Below, piece after piece: positions 44,169 through 54,598 of a stretch of DNA of 64,000 bases. This DNA is from Chara braunii. Taxonomy: Eukaryota; Streptophyta; Charophyceae; Charales; Characeae. The DNA lies in the NCBI GenBank assembly GCA_003427395.1, contig BFEA01000020.1, forward strand, positions 2,268,039 to 2,332,038, written 5' to 3'. Numbering within the stretch: the first letter of the stretch is position 1; each line of letters opens with the position of its first letter. The notes under the pieces were generated by a model. The model made no database searches. It was not told the DNA's origin and saw nothing but the letters and a program-made list of their open reading frames with translations. A program made the position numbers and the translations under genes.

Positions 44169-44290
44169 GTTGAGGGTCTGGCAAGACTATCCCCTGTGGT
44201 TTTGTCATCGATCCCGGGCCCTCTCTGGCATGAACCGAGGGGTTGAGGGTCTGGCAGGACTATACCCCTTGGTTTTGTCGTCGGTCCCAA
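44169..44290 (+). repeat. Tandem duplication, 74-bp unit
   Basis: GTTGAGGGTCTGGCA(A/G)GACTAT starts copies at 44,169 and 44,243. Confidence 0.85.
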
Positions 44291-44461
44291 GCTCGGGGCC
44301 GAGTGGCGGGATCGAGGAAGTGCTAGTAATAACCTTTTCCCTCGCACTTCGCTTTTCTCGTTGTTTATTATTTAAAAATTTTAATTACTATTTTATCATC
44401 CCTTTTTATCCCACTTTTGAATGGGCCCAGCACTGGCTCCGAGACTGATGGTGGAATCAAC

Positions 44462-44530
44462 GGGCCTAGCTCAGTTGGTACATCTACGAACCATTGAAAT
44501 AAAGACCTGAGTTTGAATCCGGATGATGGA
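44462..44530 (+). mobile_element. tRNA-derived SINE head
   Basis: GGCCTAGCTCAGTTGGTACA, then GAACCATTGAAATAAAGAC, then GTTTGAATCC: same head as the SINE at 40,615. No body or tail identified. The sequence from here to about 44,880 holds nothing else I recognise. Confidence 0.6.
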
Positions 44531-44884
44531 ACTTAACGAGTAAAACCAAATATTTTTTGTTGTTACCCTCGTGCTCAGTGTGGTCATGGTCATCCTCATT
44601 ACCTGAGTGATTGACCTTGTTATCTGCATGGTCGTCGGCATGCACTTTTATGGACTGCTTGTGGTTGTCAGTGGTACCTGTAGTTAGCACCCTATGTCAG
44701 ACTTCAAGTGCTAGTAATATCAGAACACAGCAAAAGCTCATAATTGACAATGCTGGAATAGTCTCATCATCATCAACGAAGAACCAATGTCGATATCCTA
44801 TCTGGCACTCGGCACCCAGACTACAAATGGCAGATCCTATCTAGCCTAGTCTACAATGCCGCCGATGATGTCAACAGCTCCCCG

Positions 44885-45532
44885 AGCAGATCTCGGCCAA
44901 TGTCGTACGCTTCAAGCACCATGTATGTCTCTCGTATCACTCACAACCTCGTTCCCCAACTCACAGATGCCACATGCACCCAAGGACCACCATGCGCCCC
45001 ATCCAGCATACAGCAGCGCAGCTCGGCTACGGCTGCCTGCTCCTTCCATCTCGACCATGAGCACTGCCAGCGTTAGCGCAGCAGCACTTGCGCAGCATGC
45101 AGCCAGTGCCCGAATGCCCAATGCGTGTGCAGGCCCTTTCCTAAATGAAAGTGGCCTGCCTGCCTTGCATGCAGCCTGGCTGCACTGGGCCTCCGCCCAG
45201 AAGCTTCCAGTAGGCCCAGAGAGGCGGAGCCCCAGACCAAACGGATCACGCCCAAGGCCTGTGACGGTTACCCGTGCCCAACTGCCCGTAGCCTGAGTTG
45301 GGTCTATGCTGCGTATCTCGCCCAGGGCCTGACTCGGATGCATTTGATAAAGGAGGACAGGGTTTGGGCGCTTTTAACCAACTGGCGCTGCGCAACTATC
45401 TGAATTTCCCCCCAGTTGCGACGTAGTCCAAAATAGGCCTCTTGTCGTCTGTCGCGCCTGCCTTCACTTAGGGCGGCCGACACTGTTGCAAATAGGGGCC
45501 CAATATGGCTTATCAAGGCCTTGTGCCTCACA
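44885..45532 (-). mobile_element. 3' LTR of gypsy G3
   Basis: On the minus strand the polypurine tract GGAGGAGGGAA precedes TGTGAGGC at 45,532, about 35 bp after the pol stop. The ~640 bp match the + strand LTR at 29,770-30,402. The far end is set by that match. Confidence 0.7.
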
Positions 45533-45568
45533 TTCCCTCCTCCATACTTCGGTAGTCCTCTGAGAAGT

Positions 45569-46751
45569 TCATTCAATCTGGCGCTTTCCTTTCCGCAACA
45601 ACTTCTCGTAGTGGGCGACAACCTGTGGAGCGGTCTGCATTAGTTCCTCCCGAGTGAACCATCTATCCTCCTTTGGATCAGTATGGTTCCTGAACCGAAC
45701 GCGGTACTGCAGCTTCGGCTTCGAAGGACGTCCCCTGCCTGAAGGTCTTGGAACCGACATTTCCCTGTGGTCCACGATGTCATCGCTGTCGACCTCTCCA
45801 TCCATGGTTGGGGCGTCGCGAGGGAAGCTGGTCAGTTTCCTTGAATGGTGCAAGCTTGGAGGCGTGAAAGACAGGGTAAGTGCGAAGGTGACCAGGGATC
45901 TGAACTACGTATGATGGACCATCCGGATCATCTCCGACTATATCCAGAACCTCCCAGGGCCCAAAATATTGTGGCATGAGCTTGTGGGAGATCCCGTGCT
46001 CCTGTCCCAGTTATGAAGACTTAACCCAAACCCTGTCCCCTATCTGGAATGTTGATGGGCGGCGGTGCTTGTTTTCTGATTCTATCATCGCCGCCGGTGC
46101 CTTGTGCATCTATTCGACCGCCTGCTGCATCAGTTGTTCATATCGATAAGCAAATTCTAGTGTGCTAGGTGCAGCAGTTGGCTGGTTCTCAGGCAGTAGA
46201 AAGTCTAGGGGCAGTCTAGGTTTGAAAGTCAGTAGCAAACTGTTAGGGCTCAACCCAGTGGCGCTGTGCACAACGTTGTTGTACAGGTTGGCGATGAGAG
46301 CAAGTTTCTCATACCAGTCCACCTGATTGGGCTTGATGTAGTGCCGCAACATGTATTGTGCAGCGCGGTTTAACTGCTCTGCTTGCCCGTTTGCCTTTGG
46401 ATGGTTTCCAGATGTCATCTGCAGCTGCGTTCCTTGTTCTGCGGCTGCGACCTTCCACAGCTCACTCGTGAATCTAACATCCCGGTAGCTCACAATAGAC
46501 TTTGGCAAGCCAAAATCTCTGACCCAGTTTTCCTTAAACAGCCTAACGACGTACTCGTTCTTCGCTGTCTCTGGCATCGCAACTAACCTAGCGTACTTAC
46601 TAAACCTATCCACGATAACGAAGATGTGTCTCATTCCACTCTTGCTGGTGACCAGCATGTCCATGGAGTCCATGGACAGGCTCTCACCGGGCCTGTCCGG
46701 AATCGGAAGGGGCTTGAGAAGCCCAAGAGGGGCCTGTGTACGTGGCTTCAT
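45569..46751 (-). pseudogene. pol: Gypsy G3 integrase and chromodomain-like tail
   Basis: From 46,751 leftward: MKPRTQAPLGLLKPLPIPDR (linker), the SMDSMDM block with the first catalytic Asp, VIVDRFSKYARL, then SIVSYRDVRF where the second catalytic Asp (normally SDRD) reads Tyr, and NGQAEQLN with the catalytic Glu 35 residues on. A stop at 46,110 and frameshifts follow, then YFGPWEVLDIVGDD, YPVFHASKLAPF, and a degenerate chromodomain (DSDDIVDHREM to EDRWFTREELM) ending at 45,569. Inactive as read. Confidence 0.88.
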
Positions 46752-47250
46752 GACACTCTCCTAAAAATAAACTACGCAAAGACTCTTGATTAGGCACACA
46801 CAAACGTTTATTCCTGACCTTCTCAAGGAACAGCAAGCCGTTGACCAACTCAAACTCGGAAGAAGTCACTTTGTCCTTCGCCTCGAGTCTGCGAATGATC
46901 TCAGACATAAACGGATCCTCGCGATAGGCTTCCACCAAAGAGCGAGTTACATCGTCCGCAAGCCTGAACTCAGTAATCAGCGCACCAGAGAAATCAGGCC
47001 TACGTGATAAGGCATCAACAACTTTATTGTACTCCCCCTTCAGATACTGGGGTTCAAAGTCATATTGTTCAATGACTTTGATCCAGCGCTTCAAGGCATC
47101 AGAAAGTACTGGCTGGGTTCTCACCCACTTCAGGGTCTGATGATCAGTCCTGACGATGAAGAACCTCCCAAGGAGGTAACGTCTCCAATGGGTCAGTGCC
47201 TTATAAATCGCGTAGAGCTCTTTCTCATAAGTGGACTTAGCCAACTTCTA
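46740..47250 (-). pseudogene. pol: Gypsy G3 RNase H and integrase zinc region
   Basis: RNase H motifs YEKELYAIYKAL, TDHQTLKWV and VDALSRRPDF are visible; a TAG at 47,248 precedes them. The integrase zinc region ends early (FLGECHEATYTGP) and jumps to the linker, so part of the HHCC finger is deleted. Confidence 0.85.
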
Positions 47251-47908
47251 AGACGACATCGTTTTGGACATGTACTCGATTGGCCTCAACTTTGGCCCCT
47301 CCTGCTGCGCGAGCACGGCGCCAATGCCATATTGGCTGGCATCTGTGGTTACTATGAACGACTTGTCAGGATCAGGAAGTTTCAAGACCTCATGATGCGT
47401 CAACGCAGGCTTCAGTTGTCTGAAAGCAGCCTTGCACCTGTCTGTCCACTCCCATGGGGTGGCGAGTCAGGTCAGTCAAAGGGGCGGCCACTATGCTATA
47501 GTTCTTCACAAAATTACGATAGTAGCCGGTCATCCCTAAGAAAGACCTCATCTCAATCACAGACTAAGGATGCGGCCAGTCACGAATGCTGGCCACCTTC
47601 GCGTCACCGGGCTTCAAACCCTCCGCGGAAATCTTATGACCCAAGTACAAGATCCGGGTGCGACCAAACTCCCATTTCTCCCCGTTGATCTTGAACTTGT
47701 GCTACCGAAGGAGACTGAGGACTTTGTCTAAGTGTGCAACGTGCTCCTCGACAGTCCGACTAAAAATAAGTATGTCATCGAGGTACACGATGACAAACTT
47801 GTCCAAGTAGTCATGAAAGATCCAGTTCATAGCGTGCTCAGGGTGCCCATCGGGAAATTGCTCCCCCAACCGTACATCCTGCGTCCCCATAACGGTTTGA
47901 GCGTGCAC
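47251..47908 (-). pseudogene. pol: Gypsy G3 reverse transcriptase, C-terminal part
   Basis: The catalytic YLDD is at 47,774-47,785 within [20 protein letters not shown] at 47,702 follows LSLLR; the frame then continues as HKFKINGEKWEFGRT... to IRDWPHP, TAG at 47,564, then SVIEMRSFLGMTGYYR. N-terminal RT, protease and gag are missing: homology fades near 47,880, so the element is 5'-truncated. Confidence 0.85.
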
Positions 47909-47919
47909 ACTCCCCTTGG

Positions 47920-48789
47920 GGTTGTTGAGACCATGGGGGGACTCAGCCCTGTAGGGGGGTGGACTCAGTAAGAGGAGTACTGCCGGGAGTGATTGGACAC
48001 CCCCCCCCCCTAGCGGGAGTGACGCTCATCCCCTGCGCACCAGGTGACTATGGTGCAATTGCTGCCTCCCGGCAGGGTGCAATGGGGATGCAGGACCCTG
48101 AGTTCGGAGGGGGTTGCTCCGAGCCGCGGCGCCTAGGTAGCACTAGTCCTGGGTGATACCGGCAGAGTGGGTGTGTGGCTAAGGTTTGAGCCTTGACTTG
48201 AGTGATTCTGTGTGTGGGTGAGGCCACCATGCCGATGGGTTGGCTGAATCTGGTGCATGAAGCCTCCCGCTGGCTTCCCTGTAGGAGTTGAATCCCCGAC
48301 ACCTCACAACCCTTTTTAAAAAAAAAAAAGAAAGGTGCCAGACGGGTTCTTCCATAGCAGGGGTGGGCGCCACAGGGATAAGGGTGTGACTGGGTGCGAG
48401 AACGCCTCCCGACGCAAATGTCTCTGTGGCAACCGTGGTCTGAGTTCGGGGGCGCCCTGATGTGTTGCATGCGGCTACGAAGTGTCGGCCGTAGTCGAAA
48501 CCTTCCCATCTTCCAGGGTACGTGAGGGTGTGAGCTGTCTCGGAGTGTCTTCGCTGGTCCAATGAGTGTGTGTTAGGGCGTGTGGGGAGGGGGTGGAGCA
48601 TACGACACCATCGTGGGCAGGGCTGTCAGAGTGGGTCTCGCTTGGCGAGTGTAGTACCCGCTCCGAGAGCGTAGGAAGCCTCGCTCGCTGGTATTGGATG
48701 GGGGTAGGATAGTCGATAGTCGATGCCCCCATAGTCGACTGGAGTTGCCTGGTCGGCAATTTCAATCAAGAAGGGGGTGGGTCGGGCCT
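47920..48789 (+). other. Gene-free stretch with C-run and SINE-like tail
   Basis: No gene. C-run at about 48,000-48,012. A GGCTGAATCTGG (A-box-like), GAGTTGAATCCCC (B-box-like) and A-run (48,318-48,330) at 48,235-48,330 suggest a short SINE; confidence is low. Confidence 0.35.
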
Positions 48790-49936
48790 TCCATTAACCG
48801 CCTCTCGTGCCAAGGAGAAAAAGAGTAAGAGGAAGGGAAAAGAGTCGGTAGAAGAAGAAAGCAGCAGTGAGAGCGAGGAGGAAGAGGAGCCGCCTCGTAA
48901 ATCGACAAAGGCGGAAGAATGGCAGTGCTGGCGGTGGTTCGGCAGGACAAAGTTCCCAGGATCAGGGGCCGTTCCAGCCGCAGGGATAATGAGGCCGCGA
49001 TCGAGGCTGTGGGAACGGACAACGAAACCGTTGGGCGTGGCAGCAGGAGGCCACATGTAACTATTGTGCAGAAAAGCGTCATATTATGCAATTTTTTCAT
49101 CTTCTATCAAAAGATGAGAAGAGGGGATAGTCTTCACCACGATACGTGGTTAAGTCTTTGATTCTGCAGGGAATCTGATCGACCCCAACATTGAAGGGCG
49201 TATGAGGAAGGAGGTGTTTTGCCGACTGGGTCGTTCCCTTCCGGCGACGTTCCGGATTGCTTCCCCGGGAGAAGCACTGTTAGCCGAGGTCGAGGAGGCC
49301 ATGGCATCGTTACATATTAACGACTCACCGGTGGAGTCGGAAGGGTTTAGGGAACAAGTGGTGGAACGAGCGCAAACCATCACTACGAGGCTTGCCCGAT
49401 GCCGGGACTCCATCATCCAACTTTGCGTGGACATGGAGGAAGTCTGGTCTGGATTGCTGAATGTCTTTCTCTTTGGCGAATGGGGTGATCAAAGGGAGGA
49501 TGCGCCTGGCCAAGCAGGGACGTCTACACCGAGGGAAGTATTGCAAACTAGGCCGATGGTAAGCACGATGCGACCCAGACCTGTGCTAAAGAGAAGTGCC
49601 CCGACTATAGTCGTTCAGACTCGGATGCGGCGACAAAGCGAGCAGAAGGAAAGAGGGCCTGAAAAGGCAATGGAAGAAGAGCCTATCCCCGTTAGTGAGA
49701 ACGAGGAGGATAACGAGGATGAGAGGTTGCGGGCCGAAAAGGAAGAACGGGCTCGTCGACGCGCGCTAGAAAGGGAACCTGAGAAAGGGAAGGCCGAGGT
49801 AAGCGAGGAGGAGCCGCGAAAAAAGAAGAACATTTACTCAATCCCCGTGGCGCAGGGTATTGAAATTGAGCGACTTGTTGATAAGATCCTAGAGAGTCAG
49901 CGCAACTTGGTCACGTTGTCGGGGCAGAAACCCTGA
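48790..49936 (+). pseudogene. gag: G4 gag-like protein with degenerate zinc knuckle
   Basis: Ser/Glu/Lys-rich start (KEKKSKRKGKESVEEESSSE), a frameshift, then CNYCAEKRHIMQF at 49,056-49,097: a CCHC knuckle whose last Cys reads Phe. After another shift an open frame from 49,202 carries NIEGRMRKEVFCRLGRSL, a helical section, and a Glu/Arg-rich coiled-coil-like tail ending EIERLVDKILESQRNLVTL. At that point (49,914) the palindrome begins. The missing continuation (TLKEILAV...) is at 61,247, fused to the protease. Family: gag-protease of an LTR element; I cannot name it. Confidence 0.7.
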
Positions 49937-50178
49937 CAAGGGTATCTGCCCGTGTTTTTCAACATCGGACGCTCTCTGATCTTTTCGCTAAATTGGAGGA
50001 CTTGATGAGATTGACGTTGCCAAAGTTTATTCAGACCAGCACTATGACTGAGAGACCTAAACTTTTTTTTTTCGAACCTGACGTCGTCGACGCAGAACGA
50101 CATCGACGTCCGTGCGGGATAGCGGTAGTCGGCACCGTCGTCCGCGATTTTCGACGAGGCCGCAGTAGTGTGCGGTCA
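49914..50178 (+). CDS. Conserved open segment at left end of palindrome
   Basis: A frame reads VVGAETLTRV...FQHRTLSDLF...LEDLMRLTLPKFIQT...MTER...EPDVVD and stays open to 50,178. The mirror copy at 61,058-61,253 (minus) reads GANTLTRV...FQCRTLSGAF...LKDLMRLTLPKFIQT...MTER...ELDVVD. Protein similarity looks higher than expected for non-coding DNA at this divergence. No ATG defines a start; function unknown, perhaps Gag-related. Confidence 0.45.
49924..49951. repeat. CAAATACCC-type palindrome, variant
   Basis: GGCAGAAACCC pairs with GGGTATCTGCC (one mismatch). Relative to the copy at 61,208 an A/T pair has become G/C on both sides. Confidence 0.8.
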
Positions 50179-50490
50179 TGAGAAAACTAAAGTTAAAAAC
50201 CTAGTCTACCTATAATAAGGTCGCGCGACTGTACAGCCGCGCGATTCAAAGCCTAAGTGGGCTAAAAAGGGGTCGCAGCGGTAAGGATGGACCGCGGCGT
50301 GAAGGAATGGTTTAGGGCCCACAAGGCTTTTGCGCCGAGGACCGGGGGCGAAGGCGTCGGGGCCGGCTGGGTAGGGCAGTCGTTAAGGCTGTCGGCTGCC
50401 GACCTCGCCTGCCAGCCACGGCGGCAAGTAGGCTTAGCAGGCACAGCCTGCTAGGCGTCGGAGGGGGGCCTGCTGGGCACCAGAAGCCCT

Positions 50491-50613
50491 TCATATAGAA
50501 GGGCTGCTCCTTCCTTGATGTGGGAAGGAGCTAGCCCAGTAGGTACCGCCGCTAGATTGTTACCCTGCAAGCACAGGGATCGAACCTGACTAACTGCACC
50601 ATCGGGCTAGCTC
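50491..50613 (+). other. Hairpin cluster with tRNA-like core
   Basis: Perfect hairpins AGCCCTTC/GAAGGGCT and GCTCCTTCC/GGAAGGAGC are followed by an 11-bp stem GGAGCTAGCCC/GGGCTAGCTCC enclosing a B-box-like GGTTCGATCCC (minus strand). The right arm has a related GGCTAGCTCC stem near 60,690. It could be a tRNA-derived RNA or SINE piece. Confidence 0.55.
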
Positions 50614-50701
50614 CTTTTGGAGCAGCCCACGACATCGGGATGGGCACGGCCGATTTTGGCCGTGCGATCTTCGAGATTGCGCGGCTGAAATCAGCCGCGC
50701 C

Positions 50702-50767
50702 GAGATTAGCATGGCCCCTGTGCAAGGATGAAACGCATAAATTGAGAAATGTCCAAGTTTTTTTTTT
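50702..50767 (+). ncRNA. U6 snRNA 3' fragment, left arm
   Basis: GAGATTAGCATGGCCCCTG and the following CAAGGATGA, ACGCA, AAAT, GAGAAATG, TCCAA match the 3' two-thirds of U6 snRNA with few differences, ending in a T-run (pol III terminator-like) that meets the N gap. The U6 5' stem is replaced by GC-rich hairpins (GCGCGGCTGA/TCAGCCGCGC at 50,678-50,699). Probably a chimeric retro-copy rather than a working U6. Confidence 0.85.
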
Positions 50768-50955
50768 NNNNNNNNNNNNNNNNNNNNNNNNNNNNNNNNN
50801 NNNNNNNNNNNNNNNNNNNNNNNNNNNNNNNNNNNNNNNNNNNNNNNNNNNNNNNNNNNNNNNNNNNNNNNNNNNNNNNNNNNNNNNNNNNNNNNNNNNN
50901 NNNNNNNNNNNNNNNNNNNNNNNNNNNNNNNNNNNNNNNNNNNNNNNNNNNNNNN
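50768..50955. other. Assembly gap (188 N)
   Basis: Unknown sequence directly after the U6-like T-run in the left arm; length may be estimated rather than measured. Confidence 1.
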
Positions 50956-52320
50956 AACTTACCTACCCCGCATCTGGACACGCAAGCGCCCAGATACGGG
51001 CTCCAAAGAGATGTGCAGGGAACCGAGATTCAACTGCTTTTCCGCATCTCTGCTTAAAACACGTTCGGATTCAGGAGCTCGATCCTGTCCTTTCGCAAGG
51101 GGGACCTCGGCCAGCAAGCCGTGGCTAGGCCACGACATGATGTGACCGTTGGCATAAGCCAACGGGAGAGAAAAAAAAATAAGAAAAAAAAAGGAAAAAA
51201 AAAGGGGGGAGAACCGAAACCGGCGCGCCATCTGGCGCGTTTTGAAGTGACTAGGAGCTTAAAGCCCCCAGTGAGGTGACAGGCGCCCGTTAGAAACGGG
51301 CAGCCACGTTTAGGTAGGTTCTTTTACTTTTTCGTTTTCATTTTTCCTTTTGTTAGATTTTGCTTAGATTTTATTTTTATTTTTTTTTTTTATTTTTTTT
51401 TTTTGGTTTAGATTTTTTGTTTTCTTTCTTTTTTTTTACCTGTTCGTTTTGAACGAACGGGCAGGTGCAGCCAGCCAGACTGTTTCGTCGGGGTTCCACC
51501 GACTCATCTGGGGACTTTGCCCCAACAACCCAGCTCCGGATGGACGAATGAATCTGCCGCCTACGGGCGGCTATGTGCTGGTAGTAGAGGGGGTGGTGAG
51601 ATAGGTGGACGTGACTGCGCCAGACTGTTTGGTCGAACTTTCACCAGGAGGCTGAACCTCGACAGTCGGCCAGTCTGGCTGGTCGGCCCGAATGAACCAC
51701 CTGCGAAAGTGCAGCTGGATGCGGGCGAATCGAGGTGAGTGAGAGGGAGAGAGGTAGACGTTGGCGGCCAACAGGCAGAGTGCCCTTCGTTTTTGGGCAA
51801 GCTCTGAGCCGCGCGCCTGTACTTGGTGGCCGTTTGAGCCACATAAGGGCGCGGGGCATAGGGGAAAGAACCCCTTTAGCTTGAGCCTGTGGAGTGGTTG
51901 GGGAGGCTGCTCGTTTTCCAGAACGAGTTGCCTCTGCCCAAGGAAGGAGTAATGGCCACGTACGTGGCCGCGGGGGTAGTTTAGGTGCAGGGGCAAGAAA
52001 AAGAAGAAGAAGGGAAGGATAGGAGAGGGGGAATGTTGCGAATGTAGCCGCGACACAGGCCCAGATGCAATACTAGAAGCATCTGGGCTTTGATGAGACT
52101 GCAGACTGTTAGAGTTCAACAGTCTGTTGCAAATGGCTGAGTATAGCCATTTGTGCATTGCGTCTGGCCGCGGGTGAAGGCAAGATGCATTGCCTGGGCT
52201 CGGGACATGGTTCCCCTAGGGGAACATCAAGTTTTCTGGCCCTTGATCGCGATTTAGATCAAGGGTCAGGCCCTGTTCCGAGATTTGGCTGGGGGCAAAG
52301 CAGCTGCCCTCAGCCTTCGG
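50956..52320 (+). other. Left-arm non-coding DNA
   Basis: No gene. Contains A-rich and T-rich runs (51,170-51,205; 51,385-51,440) and, from about 51,920, sequence mirrored at 59,400-59,830 (CGAGTTGC, GAGTTCAACAGTCTG, CCTAGGGGAACATCAAG, GGCTGGGGGCAAAGCA). Confidence 0.5.
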
Positions 52321-52325
52321 CCAGC

Positions 52326-52336
52326 TATAAAAGCTA
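52326..52336 (+). promoter_or_regulatory. Inward TATA box, left arm
   Basis: GCTATAAAAGC preceded by the mirrored GGCTGGGGGCAAAGCAGCTG region. A TATA box in the same place in both arms, each reading toward the centre, suggests a pol II promoter; no start site was verified. Confidence 0.45.
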
Positions 52337-52670
52337 GCCTGCCACCCAACAGCCTCGCACTTGTGGCAATGCTACTGGGGCATTCTACTTGAGTAGATGC
52401 TGGCTGGCTGGCTGCTGGTGTAGTAAGGCGAAGTGCTGGAGGCCTGCAGAAGCACTTGGAGGAAGGAGGAGGCTGCCATAGCTAGAGGCTGGGAGCTTCT
52501 TGCCCCCCCTTTTGTGCTATGCTGCAGGCTATGAGGAAGCCGTAGCCGTGAGGCTGCAGCTGGATTGGACCGTGCGCCAAAGGGTTCGACGGGAAGGTGA
52601 TGCCCGATGGTCGGCACGCGACAAAGGGTTTTTGAGAAGGAGGCTGCGCCGCTGTACTTTTGAAAGGAGA

Positions 52671-52868
52671 TGCTGTCGAAAATTTTGCGACAGCACCGGG
52701 TTAAGCAGCAGCACTGGTCTTCTTGGCGGTACGGCGGAAGCGCTGCCGAAATTTTTCGGCAGCGACACTAGTCTTCTTGGCAGTACGGCGAAAGCGCTGC
52801 CGAATTTTTTTTGGCAACAACGCTGGTTTACGGCAATACGGCAGAAGCGCTGCCGAAAATTTGCAGCG
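52671..52868 (+). repeat. Array of four hairpins, GAAGCGCTGCCGAAATTT family
   Basis: Arms TGCTGTCG/CGACAGCA, CGCTGCCG/CGGCAGCG, an imperfect third, and CGCTGC/GCAGCG, each around an AAATTT-type loop, in units with TTCTTGGC(G/A)GTACGGCG. The first two stems differ by a T-A to C-G pair change. The right arm carries a related array. Confidence 0.75.
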
Positions 52869-53989
52869 ATTGCATTGGGATCTTGACGATAGTGCATGGC
52901 CTGCCGGGGTTTCACAGGTGGAAGCGGCAGTGTTATTGGCATTGAATACATATACGGTGGCTGGGCATCGGTACAAGGGAGTGTTGTTAAGGTAGTGGCA
53001 TGTTTTGGAGCATTGGGAACGTGACACTGCTGTAGCTTGGTGACGTTGGACGCAAGTAACGTGGCTGGCGGTTGTCACGAGGGAATGGTGTGAATCGCCC
53101 TGGGATTAACTTGGTGTGACGATCTTCTCACTTGAGGGCGTTTTGGCATACGTCACCTGCGGGGTTTTGTCAAGGCCGTGGTTATTTTTTTTGCGGCGCG
53201 TTGAGTAAGCGGGGATTGAGTTTGGGACCACCACATATTGTGGCGGTAGTGTGGAACCATCACGGACCATTCTGGGTCCAAGTGAGTGAGGCTGGAAATA
53301 AGTGTGGTGATCAAGCGTGGTAATTGGTGGGGATTGGAATTGACGATTGCGGTGGCGCTATTCTTGGTAGGAAGCGTGCCGCTGAGATCATAGTAAGACT
53401 GTGTGGGATTTGAGAGTGGGGCACCCTCCTCAAATGGCGAGCTTGCTTCTGTCTAGGTGAGCGGCGTCTGGGTCAGTGGTGGCACTTGAAGGAGGGTGTG
53501 GTTCGTCCTTGTGAACGGCCGCAACGGGAGTTGTGCGGCCACACTTCTCTTGAGAAAATACTTGGCTTTCTTGAGCGGGCCTTCATAAAGTTCACTCAAG
53601 GTCAGTTGTGACTCGGTTTCCTTTGCACACCCGCGTGAACCCACACCTTGCATGACCTTGCTTTGAATTCAGGGGAAAAGGTAGAGTAAGTGTGTGACAT
53701 CATGCGTGTGGGAAAAGGGCTGACTTTGGTTGGGGGATGGATGAATCTTTGGATTGTTTCTTTTCTTGACTGTGCAAGTGGATTGGAGGGTGCATGGAGG
53801 AAGGAATCAGCATTGTTTGCTCGAGAGAATGATGGAGATATTCCACTCAACCTGAATGCATGTGAGAAAAAAGGGGGAAATAATAATAATAATAATGAAA
53901 GTGCGAATTGACGGGTGCCGAAAGAACGAAATTCGTGGGAAAGGGAAATGAAGATGAGGTAGCAATTTGGTGAATCCATTAGGACTCCC
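52869..53989 (+). other. Left-arm non-coding DNA
   Basis: No gene. The part 53,550-53,870 is mirrored at 58,140-58,470. (AAT)n run at 53,880-53,896. Confidence 0.45.
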
Positions 53990-54535
53990 GTTCTATCCCA
54001 AATGGCCACTTTCTTTCTATGCCCGTCCAAAAGAGTCTTACTTCCGTTTTCTTTTTGATTCGTCTAAGCCAACCCTTAGCTAGGAGGCATTGAGCAGTCG
54101 TCTGCACCTGAGGGTGTAGGCTTCTTCACTCTAGGAGGCATCTGAGGCAGGGGTTCGTCGCCTTAGGGGCCGGCCCTGTTATCAACTCGGAGAGGACCGC
54201 TTATGTGGGGGGATACCATGCTGTTGCGGTGGAGCCAGCCCAACTCCTGAGTCCTAAACAATGTGTTCGGGCGAGGAGGAGGGGTATTCTAGACCACTTC
54301 TAGAGGGAAAGGTGTCTTGAAGCTAGGACAGTCACCTCCTCGTGCTTTCAGGAGAAGGGGGAGTTGAATCTAGTACGTTGCTGGGTGGCCGTTTTAGGAG
54401 CCACCAACGCGTGGGAGGGCTGGCGCCACAAGAAGCCCAGCTCGTGCTTCAGCTAGTGTTAAAGGAAGTGCAAGTAGGCACTACTCTCGCGGTTGGACCG
54501 TGACACAAGAATCACGGCTCGGGAGGGGGAATGAA
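53990..54535 (+). mobile_element. LTR-like segment, 5' part (left arm)
   Basis: Direct repeat of 62,515-63,020: shared blocks TATGCCCGTC, CTAGGAGGCATCT, GGGGTTCG, CTTAGG(G/T)GCCGGCCCTG, ACTCGGAG, GGACCGCT, CACAAGAAGC(C/T)C. Also mirrored at 57,900-57,640. It belongs with the structured module at 56.3 kb as one LTR, split by the ORF pair. Confidence 0.65.
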
Positions 54536-54598
54536 AATTGAACATGGAAATTGGTATATCTAAATTTATTTTGACAAAGTTACCGCTTCGTCGTTCAG

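Noticed and set aside
50702-50767. Functional U6 snRNA gene
   Set aside because: Only the 3' part is present; the 5' stem-loop is missing and the sequence has several changes.
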